Assembly: GCA_015494395.1 (NCBI GenBank)
Contig: WGBG01000177.1
Span: 1 to 44,509 of the forward strand
DNA length: 44,509 nucleotides
Direction of reading: 5' to 3'
DNA from: Deltaproteobacteria bacterium
GTDB lineage: Bacteria; Desulfobacterota; Dissulfuribacteria; Dissulfuribacterales; QOAL01
The position numbers were made by a program, and so were the translations under genes. Of the stretch, positions 8,808-16,312 are shown one piece after another. The notes below the pieces were generated by a model. That model was not told the DNA's origin and did no database searches. It saw only the letters and a program-made list of their open reading frames with translations. Each line of letters begins with the position of its first letter. The stretch's first letter is position 1.

Positions 8808-9055
8808 ATTTGAAAAAAATGCCAAAAAAGAGTTAAAAAAAATTGATCGCCATGCCCAAAGAGTGATCTTACGTTTCCTTCGGGAAAAAATCGCTACCAA
8901 TGAGAACCCTCGCAGATTTGGAGGGCCATTAACTCGTAGGACTTTGGAAGTATCGTATTGGCGATTATCGTTTGATATGTGACATCCAGGAAGAGAAAGT
9001 GGTTGTATTAGTCTTGCGGGTGGGGCACAGAAGAAAAATTTACGGCGGCCACTGA
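8785..9055 (+). pseudogene. RelE-family mRNA interferase toxin, frameshifted
   Basis: The frame from the GTG at 8785 (or TTG at 8791) encodes a normal RelE start (LAWKIEFEKNAKKELKKID, then [21 protein letters not shown]) and hits a stop at 8980-8982. From about 8940 the next frame encodes the missing half, [16 protein letters not shown], then [15 protein letters not shown], ending at 9053-9055. In intact relatives about four residues separate the PLT and GLW motifs; here only four bases do. This is consistent with an 8-base deletion. The RelE core arginine and tyrosine motifs are all present but split, so the toxin should be inactive unless frameshifting rescues it. A sequencing error cannot be excluded. 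Confidence 0.85.
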
Positions 9056-9162
9056 AAGAAGTGGCTGAGCTTTTTGCAGGAAAAAATTTATGTATGCACC
9101 AAATCCGACAATTGCTCGATCTTGGTATCACATAATTTTATTTGAATTCGGAGGAGAAGCTA

Positions 9163-9771
9163 ATGGCAAAGATAGAACGTGCAATATTAAGTGTTACTGA
9201 CAAGACAGGAATTGCAGAGCTTGCAGCAGCCCTTCATGAGATGGGCGTTGAGGTGCTCTCCACAGGGGGGACTGCAAAGGTCATCAGGGATGCAGGGGTG
9301 CCAGTAAAGGATGTTTCCGAGCTTACCGGTTTTCCTGAGATGATGGGGGGCAGGGTCAAAACGCTTCATCCCAAGGTTCATGGCGGAATCCTGGCAATAA
9401 GGGACGATGCAGAACACAGAAAGGCAATGGAGGATAACGGAATACTACCCATTGACATGGTAGTGGTTAACCTCTACGCATTTGAGAAGACCGTTGCAAA
9501 GGAGGGGGTTACACTTGCCGAAGCCATTGAAAATATCGACATTGGGGGACCCACCATGTTGCGGTCATCAGCAAAGAATTTCCGTTACGTTACCGTTGTG
9601 GTTGACCCTGCTGATTATGCAAAGGTCCTTGAGGAGATGAAAAACAACAATGGCGAGACCACCCTTGCAACCCGTTTTGAGCTTGCCCGCAAGGTGTTTG
9701 CAACAACTGCTGCCTATGATACCGCCATTACACAATATCTGAAGGGTATTGATCCGGCTTCGGTCTCCTAG
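9163..9771 (+). CDS. purH: Stand-alone IMP cyclohydrolase (PurH N-terminal domain)
   Basis: A 202-residue MGS-like domain that closes the purine ring, converting FAICAR to IMP in the last step of de novo purine synthesis. The ATG at 9163 follows GGAGGAG by about 6 bases. Recognisable motifs are [17 protein letters not shown], the highly conserved [29 protein letters not shown] and [18 protein letters not shown]. Ordinary PurH is about 510-530 residues because an AICAR transformylase domain follows. Here the protein ends after [13 protein letters not shown] and aroD begins 15 bases later, so there is no room for a broken second domain. The transformylase step must be encoded elsewhere. The two-gene arrangement with aroD suggests co-transcription. 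Confidence 0.92.
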   Translation: MAKIERAILSVTDKTGIAELAAALHEMGVEVLSTGGTAKVIRDAGVPVKDVSELTGFPEMMGGRVKTLHPKVHGGILAIRDDAEHRKAMEDNGILPIDMVVVNLYAFEKTVAKEGVTLAEAIENIDIGGPTMLRSSAKNFRYVTVVVDPADYAKVLEEMKNNNGETTLATRFELARKVFATTAAYDTAITQYLKGIDPASVS

Positions 9772-9786
9772 GTTAAAGCTCATCCT

Positions 9787-10482
9787 ATGATCTGCGTACC
9801 AATAGCAGAAGCCACCTTTTCTGAAGTACGCCACTGTCTTGAGGAATGCATGAGCAGGGCGGACATGGCAGAAATCCGGCTGGATTCCTTGAATGAGGAG
9901 TGTACAAGATCTGGATGCGGCGAGCTTATTTCACAAAGCTCCATACCGCTCATCTTCACCTGCAGAAAGCCTGATGAAGGCGGTGCATTCAAGGGAACAG
10001 AAAAGGAGCGTGTCCAGTGCCTGAAGAATGCAGTTGATGTCGGTGCTGAATTTATAGATATTGAGCTTGAGTCAGAAAAAGGGCTTCGTGACGAAATTGT
10101 TGCCCATGCACATAATCGGTCGTGCAGTGTTATAATCTCGTGGCACAATTTCAATGAAACGCCGGCATTGCCAGTGCTTGAAAGGGTGCTAGACAGACAG
10201 GTCAAAGCAGGTGCAGACATTGCAAAGATAGTTACAATGGGCCGGGAGAGTGTAGACATTCCCCGGCTTTTTTCTCTCTATTACAGGGCAGGTGAGGCAG
10301 GGATTCCGCTTGTCGCCTTCTGTATGGGAGATGCAGGCAGGATCAGCCGGGTTGCATGTCTTGCAATGGGGGCATTTCTCTCGTTTGCAAGCCAGGATAC
10401 AGGTGCCAAAACCGCTCCTGGCCAGATTCCATTAAGCCGGTTCCGGATGGTTATGGATTTGATAGAAAAATCTGAATCCTGA
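9787..10482 (+). CDS. aroD: Type I 3-dehydroquinate dehydratase
   Basis: A 231-residue class I dehydroquinase, which removes water from 3-dehydroquinate in the shikimate pathway through a Schiff base. The signature residues are present: the substrate-binding EIR motif (29-31), the catalytic histidine H120 in SWHNF, and the Schiff-base lysine K147 in ADIAKIVTM. The C-terminal substrate loop contains KTAPGQIPLSRF. The length is normal for the family. It starts 15 bases after the IMP cyclohydrolase and is probably in the same transcript. No other aro genes are near. Confidence 0.93.
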   Translation: MICVPIAEATFSEVRHCLEECMSRADMAEIRLDSLNEECTRSGCGELISQSSIPLIFTCRKPDEGGAFKGTEKERVQCLKNAVDVGAEFIDIELESEKGLRDEIVAHAHNRSCSVIISWHNFNETPALPVLERVLDRQVKAGADIAKIVTMGRESVDIPRLFSLYYRAGEAGIPLVAFCMGDAGRISRVACLAMGAFLSFASQDTGAKTAPGQIPLSRFRMVMDLIEKSES

Positions 10483-10551
10483 TTTGCACAAGGTTTCCGA
10501 AGTTTTCTGGTCTCCCTCCTGATCCCCCGATATTGCATGAAATCATTTTTT

Positions 10552-10587
10552 TGCGGATATGCAGCCAATCTGACAAACGCTCAACAA
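10552..10587 (-). repeat. Family 1 fragment (left end, inverted)
   Basis: Bases 10552-10587 are close to the reverse complement of the left 35 bases of the family 1 copy at 29392. Shared blocks are GCGGATATGCAG, AATCTGACAA and CGCTCAAC. No central hairpin or right end is present, so this is a truncated remnant in the gap between aroD and hicB. Confidence 0.65.
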
Positions 10588-10613
10588 AGGAATAAAAAGT
10601 TGGAGGCAATGTC

Positions 10614-10814
10614 ATGAAGTACAGGGTTAATTTAAAAAAAACCGATGAGGGTTATGCTGTATGGGTGCCAGGTCTGCCGGGTTGCTGGTCACAGGGCGCA
10701 ACAGAGGAAGAGGCGATTGATAATATCAAGGACGCAATAGAAGGTTATCTGGCTGCGGTGCAGGAACTTACAGCAGATGCCGAATGTAGATATGTTGAAG
10801 TAATCAATGCCTAA
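10614..10814 (+). CDS. hicB: HicB-family antitoxin
   Basis: A 66-residue protein with the HicB/UPF0150 fold: MKYRVNLKKTDEGYAVWVPG, GCWSQGATEEEAIDNIKDAI and EGYLAAV. It is a short form without a separate DNA-binding domain. It overlaps the HicA toxin gene by 8 bases, so the two are translationally coupled. HicB blocks the HicA ribonuclease. A GGAG motif precedes the ATG. Confidence 0.9.
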   Translation: MKYRVNLKKTDEGYAVWVPGLPGCWSQGATEEEAIDNIKDAIEGYLAAVQELTADAECRYVEVINA

Positions 10815-11019
10815 GTTGCGGGGTATAAATCATCAACGGGCTGTAAATGCTCTGAAAAAGGCCGGCTTCTGGATTGTTCGAGAAGGGAAACATATTATCA
10901 TGACTAACGGTGAGCGGATTGTTACCATTCCGCGTGCCAATCCTGTTAATGCATTCTCCATGGCCGGAATAGTGAAGGATGCCGGTCTTGACAGTGTAGA
11001 ATTCAAGAAACTCTTGTAG
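10807..11019 (+). CDS. hicA: HicA-family mRNA interferase toxin
   Basis: A 70-residue protein of the YcfA/HicA family, with a double-stranded RNA-binding-like fold. It shows the usual start (LRGINHQRAVNALKKAGF) and the active-site histidine region REGKHIIM, followed by RIVTIPRANPVNAFSMAGIVKDAGL. It would cleave mRNA in a ribosome-independent way when freed from HicB. The gene order hicB then hicA is the reverse of the E. coli locus but common elsewhere. It appears intact, unlike the relBE pair 1.7 kb upstream. Confidence 0.9.
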   Translation: MPKLRGINHQRAVNALKKAGFWIVREGKHIIMTNGERIVTIPRANPVNAFSMAGIVKDAGLDSVEFKKLL

Positions 11020-11178
11020 GCCCCTATGTTACGGTGAAACAATTACTGTTTTGCAAGCTGACTTCTGGAAAAGTTAAAGGTGCTGTTAGATGACCTGTTC
11101 CCTTGATTTTGAGTTCAATCCTGCCAATCCGAGACCTATGCTCCGAATTTATGGATGATATGAAATAAAGAGTTAATC

Positions 11179-11214
11179 AGGGGCTATCAGTACAGGAAGT
11201 ACTTCTTAGCCCCT
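11179..11214. terminator. Stem-loop between convergent genes (possible bidirectional terminator)
   Basis: AGGGGCTA at 11179-11186 pairs with TAGCCCCT at 11207-11214. Inside, AGTAC and GTACT form a second short stem. It lies between convergent hicA and the aminotransferase gene, where a shared terminator is expected. The T-tracts on either side are weak. Confidence 0.45.
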
Positions 11215-11279
11215 TATGCCTTGATTTTCAAACATCCCTTGGGCAGAAATGATGTGTCTGGACCTTCCGCTATGACATC

Positions 11280-12479
11280 TTACCCGTAATTCTTCTTCAT
11301 AAACTCTTCAATCCGGTCATAGGCCTCATTCAAGACCTCCTCTTCAGGCAAAAAGACCACTCTGAAATGGGGGCTTTTGGGAAGTGAGCCAAAACCGCTT
11401 CCATGAACCACCACAACGCCGGTATCCCGTATAAGTTTCTTAACGAAGTCAACATCACCGACATCCACCTCTATTTTGGGAAACGCATAGAACGCCCCTG
11501 CAGGCTCCTGGCATGAAATACCGGGTATTTCATTAAGGCGCTTTACCGTAAGGTCCCGGCGTGCCCGGAGTTTTTTTCTTGTGTCCTTTATGTGGCTCTG
11601 GTCTCCTTCAAGGGCAGCAGGTATGGCAAATTGCTTGGGGTGTGAAGCACAAAGCCTTGCCCGGGCAAGTTTTCTCATTGCCTCTGTGTAATCTTCCACA
11701 AGCTCAGGCTCGCCACTTATTATTGACCAGCCGATTCTGAACCCGGGTGCAAGATAGCCCTTTGAAAGACCATTGAAGGTAACCATTGGAAGCTCTTTGT
11801 CCAGAGAGGCTATGCTTATGTGCTTTTTACCGTTCAATATCAGTTTGTCATATATCTCGTCACTGAAAATTACCAGGTTATGTTTGCGCGCAAGTTCGAT
11901 GATTTCCCTGAGCGCTTCTTCACTGTAAACTGCACCGGTAGGGTTATTGGGGTTGATTATGACTATGGCCTTTGTATTCTCATCAATCTGACTTGCCATG
12001 TGGTCAATGTCAGGCTCCCAGTTTTTTAATTCATCAAGCTGGTACGGCCTTGCCTCGCCAATAAGCCTGCTTAAGAGCGCGTCATAAAGCGGGTAGCCCG
12101 GAGAGGGAACAAGGACATTTTCCCCCTTGTTCACCAGGGCTGATAGTGCAAAATCAATTGCCTCGCTTGCCCCTGTGGTTATCAAAATTTCGTGAGGAGT
12201 GATTCCATTTGCCTGGGCCTCTTTCCTGATGGCAGCAACTGCCTCAGGCACGCCCTCTGATGCAGAGTAGCCTGTGTGGTTTTCAAGCATTGCCTGGTAT
12301 GCGGCATCCTTCAGATGCCTGGGGGTTTCAAAGCCAAAGAGGACCGGGTCACCGATGTTCAGGTAGAGCAGATCGCCCCCTGCAGATTCACGCTGGTGAG
12401 CCACTGCAAGGATATCCCTGATAGCGTAAGTGATGTGTTCTGTCCTTCTGGATGGACAGATCTTTTTCAGTTCGTTCAT
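11280..12479 (-). CDS. Class I/II pyridoxal-phosphate aminotransferase (alanine/aspartate type)
   Basis: A 399-residue fold-type I aminotransferase. Motifs are YLNIGDP, YSASEGVPE, TTGASEAIDFAL, the substrate/PLP segment INPNNPTGAVYSEEAL, SDEIYDKL, and the PLP-lysine region FNGLSKGYLAPGFRIGW. A conserved arginine in FRVVFLP near the C-terminus should bind the substrate carboxylate. The GYLAPGFRIGW stretch resembles alanine aminotransferases (AlaA-like) more than HisC. It probably moves an amino group between alanine or a similar amino acid and 2-oxoglutarate; substrate specificity cannot be fixed from sequence. It lies downstream of metF-metV on the same strand with a 132-base gap. Confidence 0.85.
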   Translation of the reverse strand: MNELKKICPSRRTEHITYAIRDILAVAHQRESAGGDLLYLNIGDPVLFGFETPRHLKDAAYQAMLENHTGYSASEGVPEAVAAIRKEAQANGITPHEILITTGASEAIDFALSALVNKGENVLVPSPGYPLYDALLSRLIGEARPYQLDELKNWEPDIDHMASQIDENTKAIVIINPNNPTGAVYSEEALREIIELARKHNLVIFSDEIYDKLILNGKKHISIASLDKELPMVTFNGLSKGYLAPGFRIGWSIISGEPELVEDYTEAMRKLARARLCASHPKQFAIPAALEGDQSHIKDTRKKLRARRDLTVKRLNEIPGISCQEPAGAFYAFPKIEVDVGDVDFVKKLIRDTGVVVVHGSGFGSLPKSPHFRVVFLPEEEVLNEAYDRIEEFMKKNYG

Positions 12480-12611
12480 TTTAATGTTCCTGAATATAAA
12501 AATATAAAATTGTGCCTTCCATGCGGCTCCATGAATTCACCCACAGGCGCAAGTTGTCAACCCATTTTTTAAATTTTTATCCGCTTAAAAACTAAACACC
12601 GGACAGGTATA

Positions 12612-14198
12612 TTATGTATCGTGATGATCCCTTCCAAGGAAAAAATTGAGCCAGGAAGAGGATCGGAAAAGCGCCCAGTTTCGGGGAGGGATATAGGGCC
12701 TTTCAAGGAGTTTTTCCAGGTCAGGCATGGCGGCCTTTTCATACAGCCGTACATAGATACATTTCTTTTTTTCAGGCCACACCTCGCACCAGCCGTCACT
12801 GCTCCCGCCGCACGGTCCATTAAGCATGTATTTGGCACACTGGGACTGGGGACAGATAAACTCAAGCTGATCAAGGGTGCAGTCTCCGCAGTGCTGACAA
12901 CTGTACATCAGGCCCTTGATAAGATACTCCAGGTATGTAAAAACCGGCTCAAACCTGCTCCCGCTTATCCTTCTGGATGCTGCCCTGGCGTAAGGATAAA
13001 ATGCCCTGCCAGGAGTAAAAAAGAGATTATGCATAATATGTTCCAGCTTGCCGGCCAGTGCTGACAGGATGCTGGAGTCGTGTTTTCCCCTGGCATCAGG
13101 ACCTGCCGGGGCCCTGCAAATCTTGTTAAGCCCCGTATCAGGGTCCTTCTCATAAAGGCCAGACTTCCATTCTTCTGGATACAGAAAGTCCTTAACATGG
13201 CTCTGCCAGTCAGGCAGAATCGCAACTGCCCGTTCGATAACACCTGCAATCTGTGCGTAGCCAAGTCCGGGCCCGCTGATGTGAACGCCCTCATAGCCCA
13301 TGCCCACCAGGACGGCAATCTGCCGTGAAGCCCTTTCAAGACGTGCAGAAATCCCGCCGTCCGGCTCCTTTGCCTCATCTTCAATCTGCTGCATGAGGCG
13401 AACAGGCATGATGCAGCCAGGTACGATTCCCTTTGCAAGTATGCGTGCAAGGCGCACGTCAGGGATAAGGACCGTGCCAAGAAGGGGGACATCAAGTCTC
13501 ATTTCGTCAATAAACTGACGTAGCTCATGCTGTCTGCAGGCGTCAAAACCCATCTGGCTTACAACATAGGATGCCCCAGCCCTTATCTTCTGGACGAGCT
13601 TTGCATACTGGAACAGGAGCTCAGGTTCCTGCCTCTTGAACGGTGATACAACGCAGCCTGTGAAAAACGGGAGAGGTTCAAGGCAGAGCGCCCTGTGGGT
13701 GTACTGAAGCCCCTGGCCCAGCTCGGTTATGAACTTCAGCGCCTGAACCGAGTCCAGGTCAAATACCGGCTTGGCAACACCTGAAAATCCATGGCGGGGG
13801 TAGTCACCGCTTAACACAAGGAGATTCCTTAAGCCCGTGCGGTCAAGTTCAAAAAGCTGGCTCTCCATTGTGTTGCGGTTCTTGTCCTTGCAGGAGAAGT
13901 GAATGACAGGCTCAATGCCAAGGTCCATGATCTCCCGGCTGAGGGAAACAGGATTCAGTGCAGGGTGACCACCGGCATTGTCTGTTACCGAAAGGGCGCT
14001 AAGCAGGTTGTCAGAGGCTGCATCCCTGACAAAATTCATGATCTGGGCAAGTTCACGGCCCCGGGATGCCCGTGCAGGCACAAGCTCAAAGGTTGAAACC
14101 GGCTCTCCTGCCCTCACAAAGGTTCCAGGGCCTGTATCCTGAATTGCCCTGTTCCTTGAAGACATTGCCTGTTTTATTTTTCGTGCAAACGGATTCAC
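12612..14198 (-). CDS. Fused methylenetetrahydrofolate reductase (MetF) and MetV-type cysteine-rich domain
   Basis: A 528-residue protein. The N-terminal part (about 30-330) is a MetF TIM barrel: the active-site glutamate segment VSTFELVPAR, the FAD/folate region, and YVVSQMGFDACR. After a linker, the C-terminal part (about 400-490) has eight cysteines (C434, 437, 440, 449, 454, 463, 471, 480) in the pattern CQHCGDC, CPQSQC, NGPCGGSSDGWC, as in the separate MetV subunit or MTHFR C-terminal domain of acetogens and sulfate reducers. That domain is expected to bind metal or Fe-S clusters and to link the reductase to an electron donor other than NADH. The reaction is methylene- to methyl-tetrahydrofolate, for methionine or the Wood-Ljungdahl methyl branch. 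Whether this organism has that pathway cannot be seen here. Confidence 0.88.
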   Translation of the reverse strand: MNPFARKIKQAMSSRNRAIQDTGPGTFVRAGEPVSTFELVPARASRGRELAQIMNFVRDAASDNLLSALSVTDNAGGHPALNPVSLSREIMDLGIEPVIHFSCKDKNRNTMESQLFELDRTGLRNLLVLSGDYPRHGFSGVAKPVFDLDSVQALKFITELGQGLQYTHRALCLEPLPFFTGCVVSPFKRQEPELLFQYAKLVQKIRAGASYVVSQMGFDACRQHELRQFIDEMRLDVPLLGTVLIPDVRLARILAKGIVPGCIMPVRLMQQIEDEAKEPDGGISARLERASRQIAVLVGMGYEGVHISGPGLGYAQIAGVIERAVAILPDWQSHVKDFLYPEEWKSGLYEKDPDTGLNKICRAPAGPDARGKHDSSILSALAGKLEHIMHNLFFTPGRAFYPYARAASRRISGSRFEPVFTYLEYLIKGLMYSCQHCGDCTLDQLEFICPQSQCAKYMLNGPCGGSSDGWCEVWPEKKKCIYVRLYEKAAMPDLEKLLERPYIPPRNWALFRSSSWLNFFLGRDHHDT

Positions 14199-14217
14199 CT
14201 GGTAGGATTTATTTCAT

Positions 14218-14341
14218 CCTGGATTGAGCGATTGTCCGATTTGCTGCAGATCCGCGAAAGAGGAATTTCCATAATAGTCGGCTATATGGAAATTCTTCTG
14301 ACAAAGGAGATGCGGTGAATCCGGCAATCGTTCAATTCAGG
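14218..14341 (+). repeat. Family 1 palindromic element, copy C (short form, complete)
   Basis: A 124-bp single long imperfect palindrome. The left end CCTGGATTGAGCGATTG is matched by a right end whose reverse complement is CCTGAATTGAACGATTG. The central stem is GAATTTCCATA/TATGGAAATTC, perfectly paired but different from the copies at 1 and 35182. It lacks the second hairpin module of the long form: GGCAATC joins the terminal repeat directly. Its last 10 bases lie inside selB and include that gene's stop codon. Confidence 0.9.
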
Positions 14342-16308
14342 TTCTTTCCTCTGAGTTTACGTTTCTCTCCCACCCTGAGGGTAAGTTTCTGGCTGTCCAT
14401 GTGTTCCAGCAGGGGGATCATGTACTTTCTTGAGATGCCACCTGAAAGTTTCCGAAAATCGTCAATTCCAAGCTCTTCATTCTTTTCAAAGAACTTCAGA
14501 ACCTTGTTGATTATATCGGAAAGTGCATCCGGGTGGTAAAAGAGTTTATCCCTGAGGCGTATCAGTGTGCCGTCCCGGACCATGAGGTCAAATATCTCAC
14601 CTGCAGCCTCTATCTCATCCGGCTTTGCAGCCTGCTCCAGCGCCTCCTGTCTTGAGGGGGTGGCAAGGCCGGCTTTCCTGTAAATCTCTTCAAGGGCCTT
14701 CCTGATCTCTGCCTCCCGCTGGCCCAGGGCTACTTTGTGGGTGGAAAGCCTGATTTCGTCCTGTTCCTGTATGATGCTGCCCTGTTTTACAAGGTGTGAG
14801 ATAAGGCGGTTTAATATCTTCTGGGCTGCTGCCTGGGCTGATGCCCTTGCCTGCAGGGATGCAGGGAAGATGCGGCTCTTAAGTTCCTCCTTTGAGATGC
14901 CTGAAACAAGGGGATTCTCCTGGTGATATTTTTCAAGGAACTGCAGCGCCTTCTGGCAAAGTTCTTCAAAGGCAGAAATGTGAATAATGCGCTCTTCCCC
15001 TTCCAGGCGGATAATCTTCCTGGAGCCTGAAAGCCTGTCAAGGAGCTTTGTAAGGGCCTTTCCGTACATGCCGCTTCGGATGGATATTTCAACCGGGGCA
15101 AGGCCCCTGAGCCCTGCCTGCTTTATGTGAATCTCAACAAGCTCATGAGGCTCGCCTTTGGCAAGGAGCTCCAGCTCCTTCCACATCTCCGGCTTGGTGC
15201 GCTTGCGTTTTCTTGGAAGGGGGTTAAGAATCCTGCCGCCTCCAATGGTGCGTATGGGAGAGTAGCTTCTTATGACGTAATGGTCCCCTGGAAGTACGGC
15301 AACAGGCTCTTCAAGGTGTATCTGGATGCATGTCTTGGTGCCTGGCTCTATCTCGTCTCCAGGCATGAGCACCCGGCCTATGATCTCTGTGGTGCCGGCG
15401 TGGAATCTTACAGGTGCACGGTATTTCAGCGGTTTTTCTGCGCTTGAAAGGTAGAAGAATTCAAGATCAACCAGGTATGACGGGCGAAGCGAGCCAGATG
15501 TTGCCACACAGTCCCCCCGGCGGATCTCAGAGGTGCCTACGCCCTGGATGTTAAGGGCGGTTCGCATGCCTGGATGAGCCTCATTGCTCTCTGCCCCGTG
15601 TGTCTGTATGCCCCTGATCCTTGTCTCAATGCCCCTGGGATAGATTGTCACCTCCTGTCCAACGCTGATCTGGCCTGAAAGGGTGGTGCCTGTGACAACG
15701 GTTCCAAACCCCTTTATGGAAAATACCCGGTCAACAGGGAGGCGGTAGGGACCTGCAGGTGCCTTTGGCACAATATTCACAACCAGGGAGTCCAGGGTAT
15801 CTCTCAGCCTGTCAATCCCCTCGCCTGTGGTGGAGGAGACCGGGATGATAGGGGCCTCTTCCAGGAACGTCCCCTGCACAAACTCCCTCACATCATCCTG
15901 CACAAGTTCAAGCCACTCTTCATCCACCATGTCCAACTTGGTAAGCACTACAAGACCCTGCTGAACACCAAGAAGCTGGCATATCTCCAGATGCTCCCTG
16001 GTCTGGGGCATCACCCCTTCATCAGCGGCTATTACAAGGGCAACCAGGTCCATACCTACGGCCCCGGCCACCATGTTTTTTACAAAACGCTCATGGCCAG
16101 GCACATCAACCACGCCTACCTTTCGGCCTGACGGAAGCTCAAGGCTTGCAAAGCCAAGCTCAATGGTTATTCCCCGTGCCTTTTCCTCCTTGAGCCGGTC
16201 ACAGTCAGTGCCGGTAAGGGCCTTTACCAGGGTGGTCTTGCCGTGATCAATATGGCCTGCAGTGCCAAGGATTACAGTTGAGGTATCTTTGTCAGGCTTG
16301 GATGTCAT
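14332..16308 (-). CDS. selB: Selenocysteine-specific translation elongation factor
   Basis: A 658-residue SelB. The N-terminal EF-Tu-like GTPase has GTAGHIDHGKTT (15-26), then RGITIELGF, DVPGHERFVKNM and the specificity motif TKLDMVD. Beta-barrel domains follow, and then C-terminal winged helices that bind the SECIS stem-loop. SelB carries selenocysteyl-tRNA to recoded UGA codons, so the organism should make selenoproteins. No selA, selD or tRNA-Sec is in the window. It lies 4 bases downstream of metG and is surely co-transcribed. The final codons (Leu-Asn-stop) lie within the end of the repeat at 14218-14341, so the C-terminus was probably reshaped by that insertion. Confidence 0.95.
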   Translation of the reverse strand: MTSKPDKDTSTVILGTAGHIDHGKTTLVKALTGTDCDRLKEEKARGITIELGFASLELPSGRKVGVVDVPGHERFVKNMVAGAVGMDLVALVIAADEGVMPQTREHLEICQLLGVQQGLVVLTKLDMVDEEWLELVQDDVREFVQGTFLEEAPIIPVSSTTGEGIDRLRDTLDSLVVNIVPKAPAGPYRLPVDRVFSIKGFGTVVTGTTLSGQISVGQEVTIYPRGIETRIRGIQTHGAESNEAHPGMRTALNIQGVGTSEIRRGDCVATSGSLRPSYLVDLEFFYLSSAEKPLKYRAPVRFHAGTTEIIGRVLMPGDEIEPGTKTCIQIHLEEPVAVLPGDHYVIRSYSPIRTIGGGRILNPLPRKRKRTKPEMWKELELLAKGEPHELVEIHIKQAGLRGLAPVEISIRSGMYGKALTKLLDRLSGSRKIIRLEGEERIIHISAFEELCQKALQFLEKYHQENPLVSGISKEELKSRIFPASLQARASAQAAAQKILNRLISHLVKQGSIIQEQDEIRLSTHKVALGQREAEIRKALEEIYRKAGLATPSRQEALEQAAKPDEIEAAGEIFDLMVRDGTLIRLRDKLFYHPDALSDIINKVLKFFEKNEELGIDDFRKLSGGISRKYMIPLLEHMDSQKLTLRVGEKRKLRGKNLN

Positions 16309-16312
16309 GTTC

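Noticed and set aside
8976-8990. UGA inside the RelE region considered as recoded selenocysteine
   Set aside because: The rest of the toxin is in a different frame, so a frameshift explains it; read-through would not restore the protein.
9772-9786. PurH transformylase domain lost by frameshift downstream of the cyclohydrolase
   Set aside because: Only 15 bases separate the stop from aroD, and no transformylase motif is found in any frame there.
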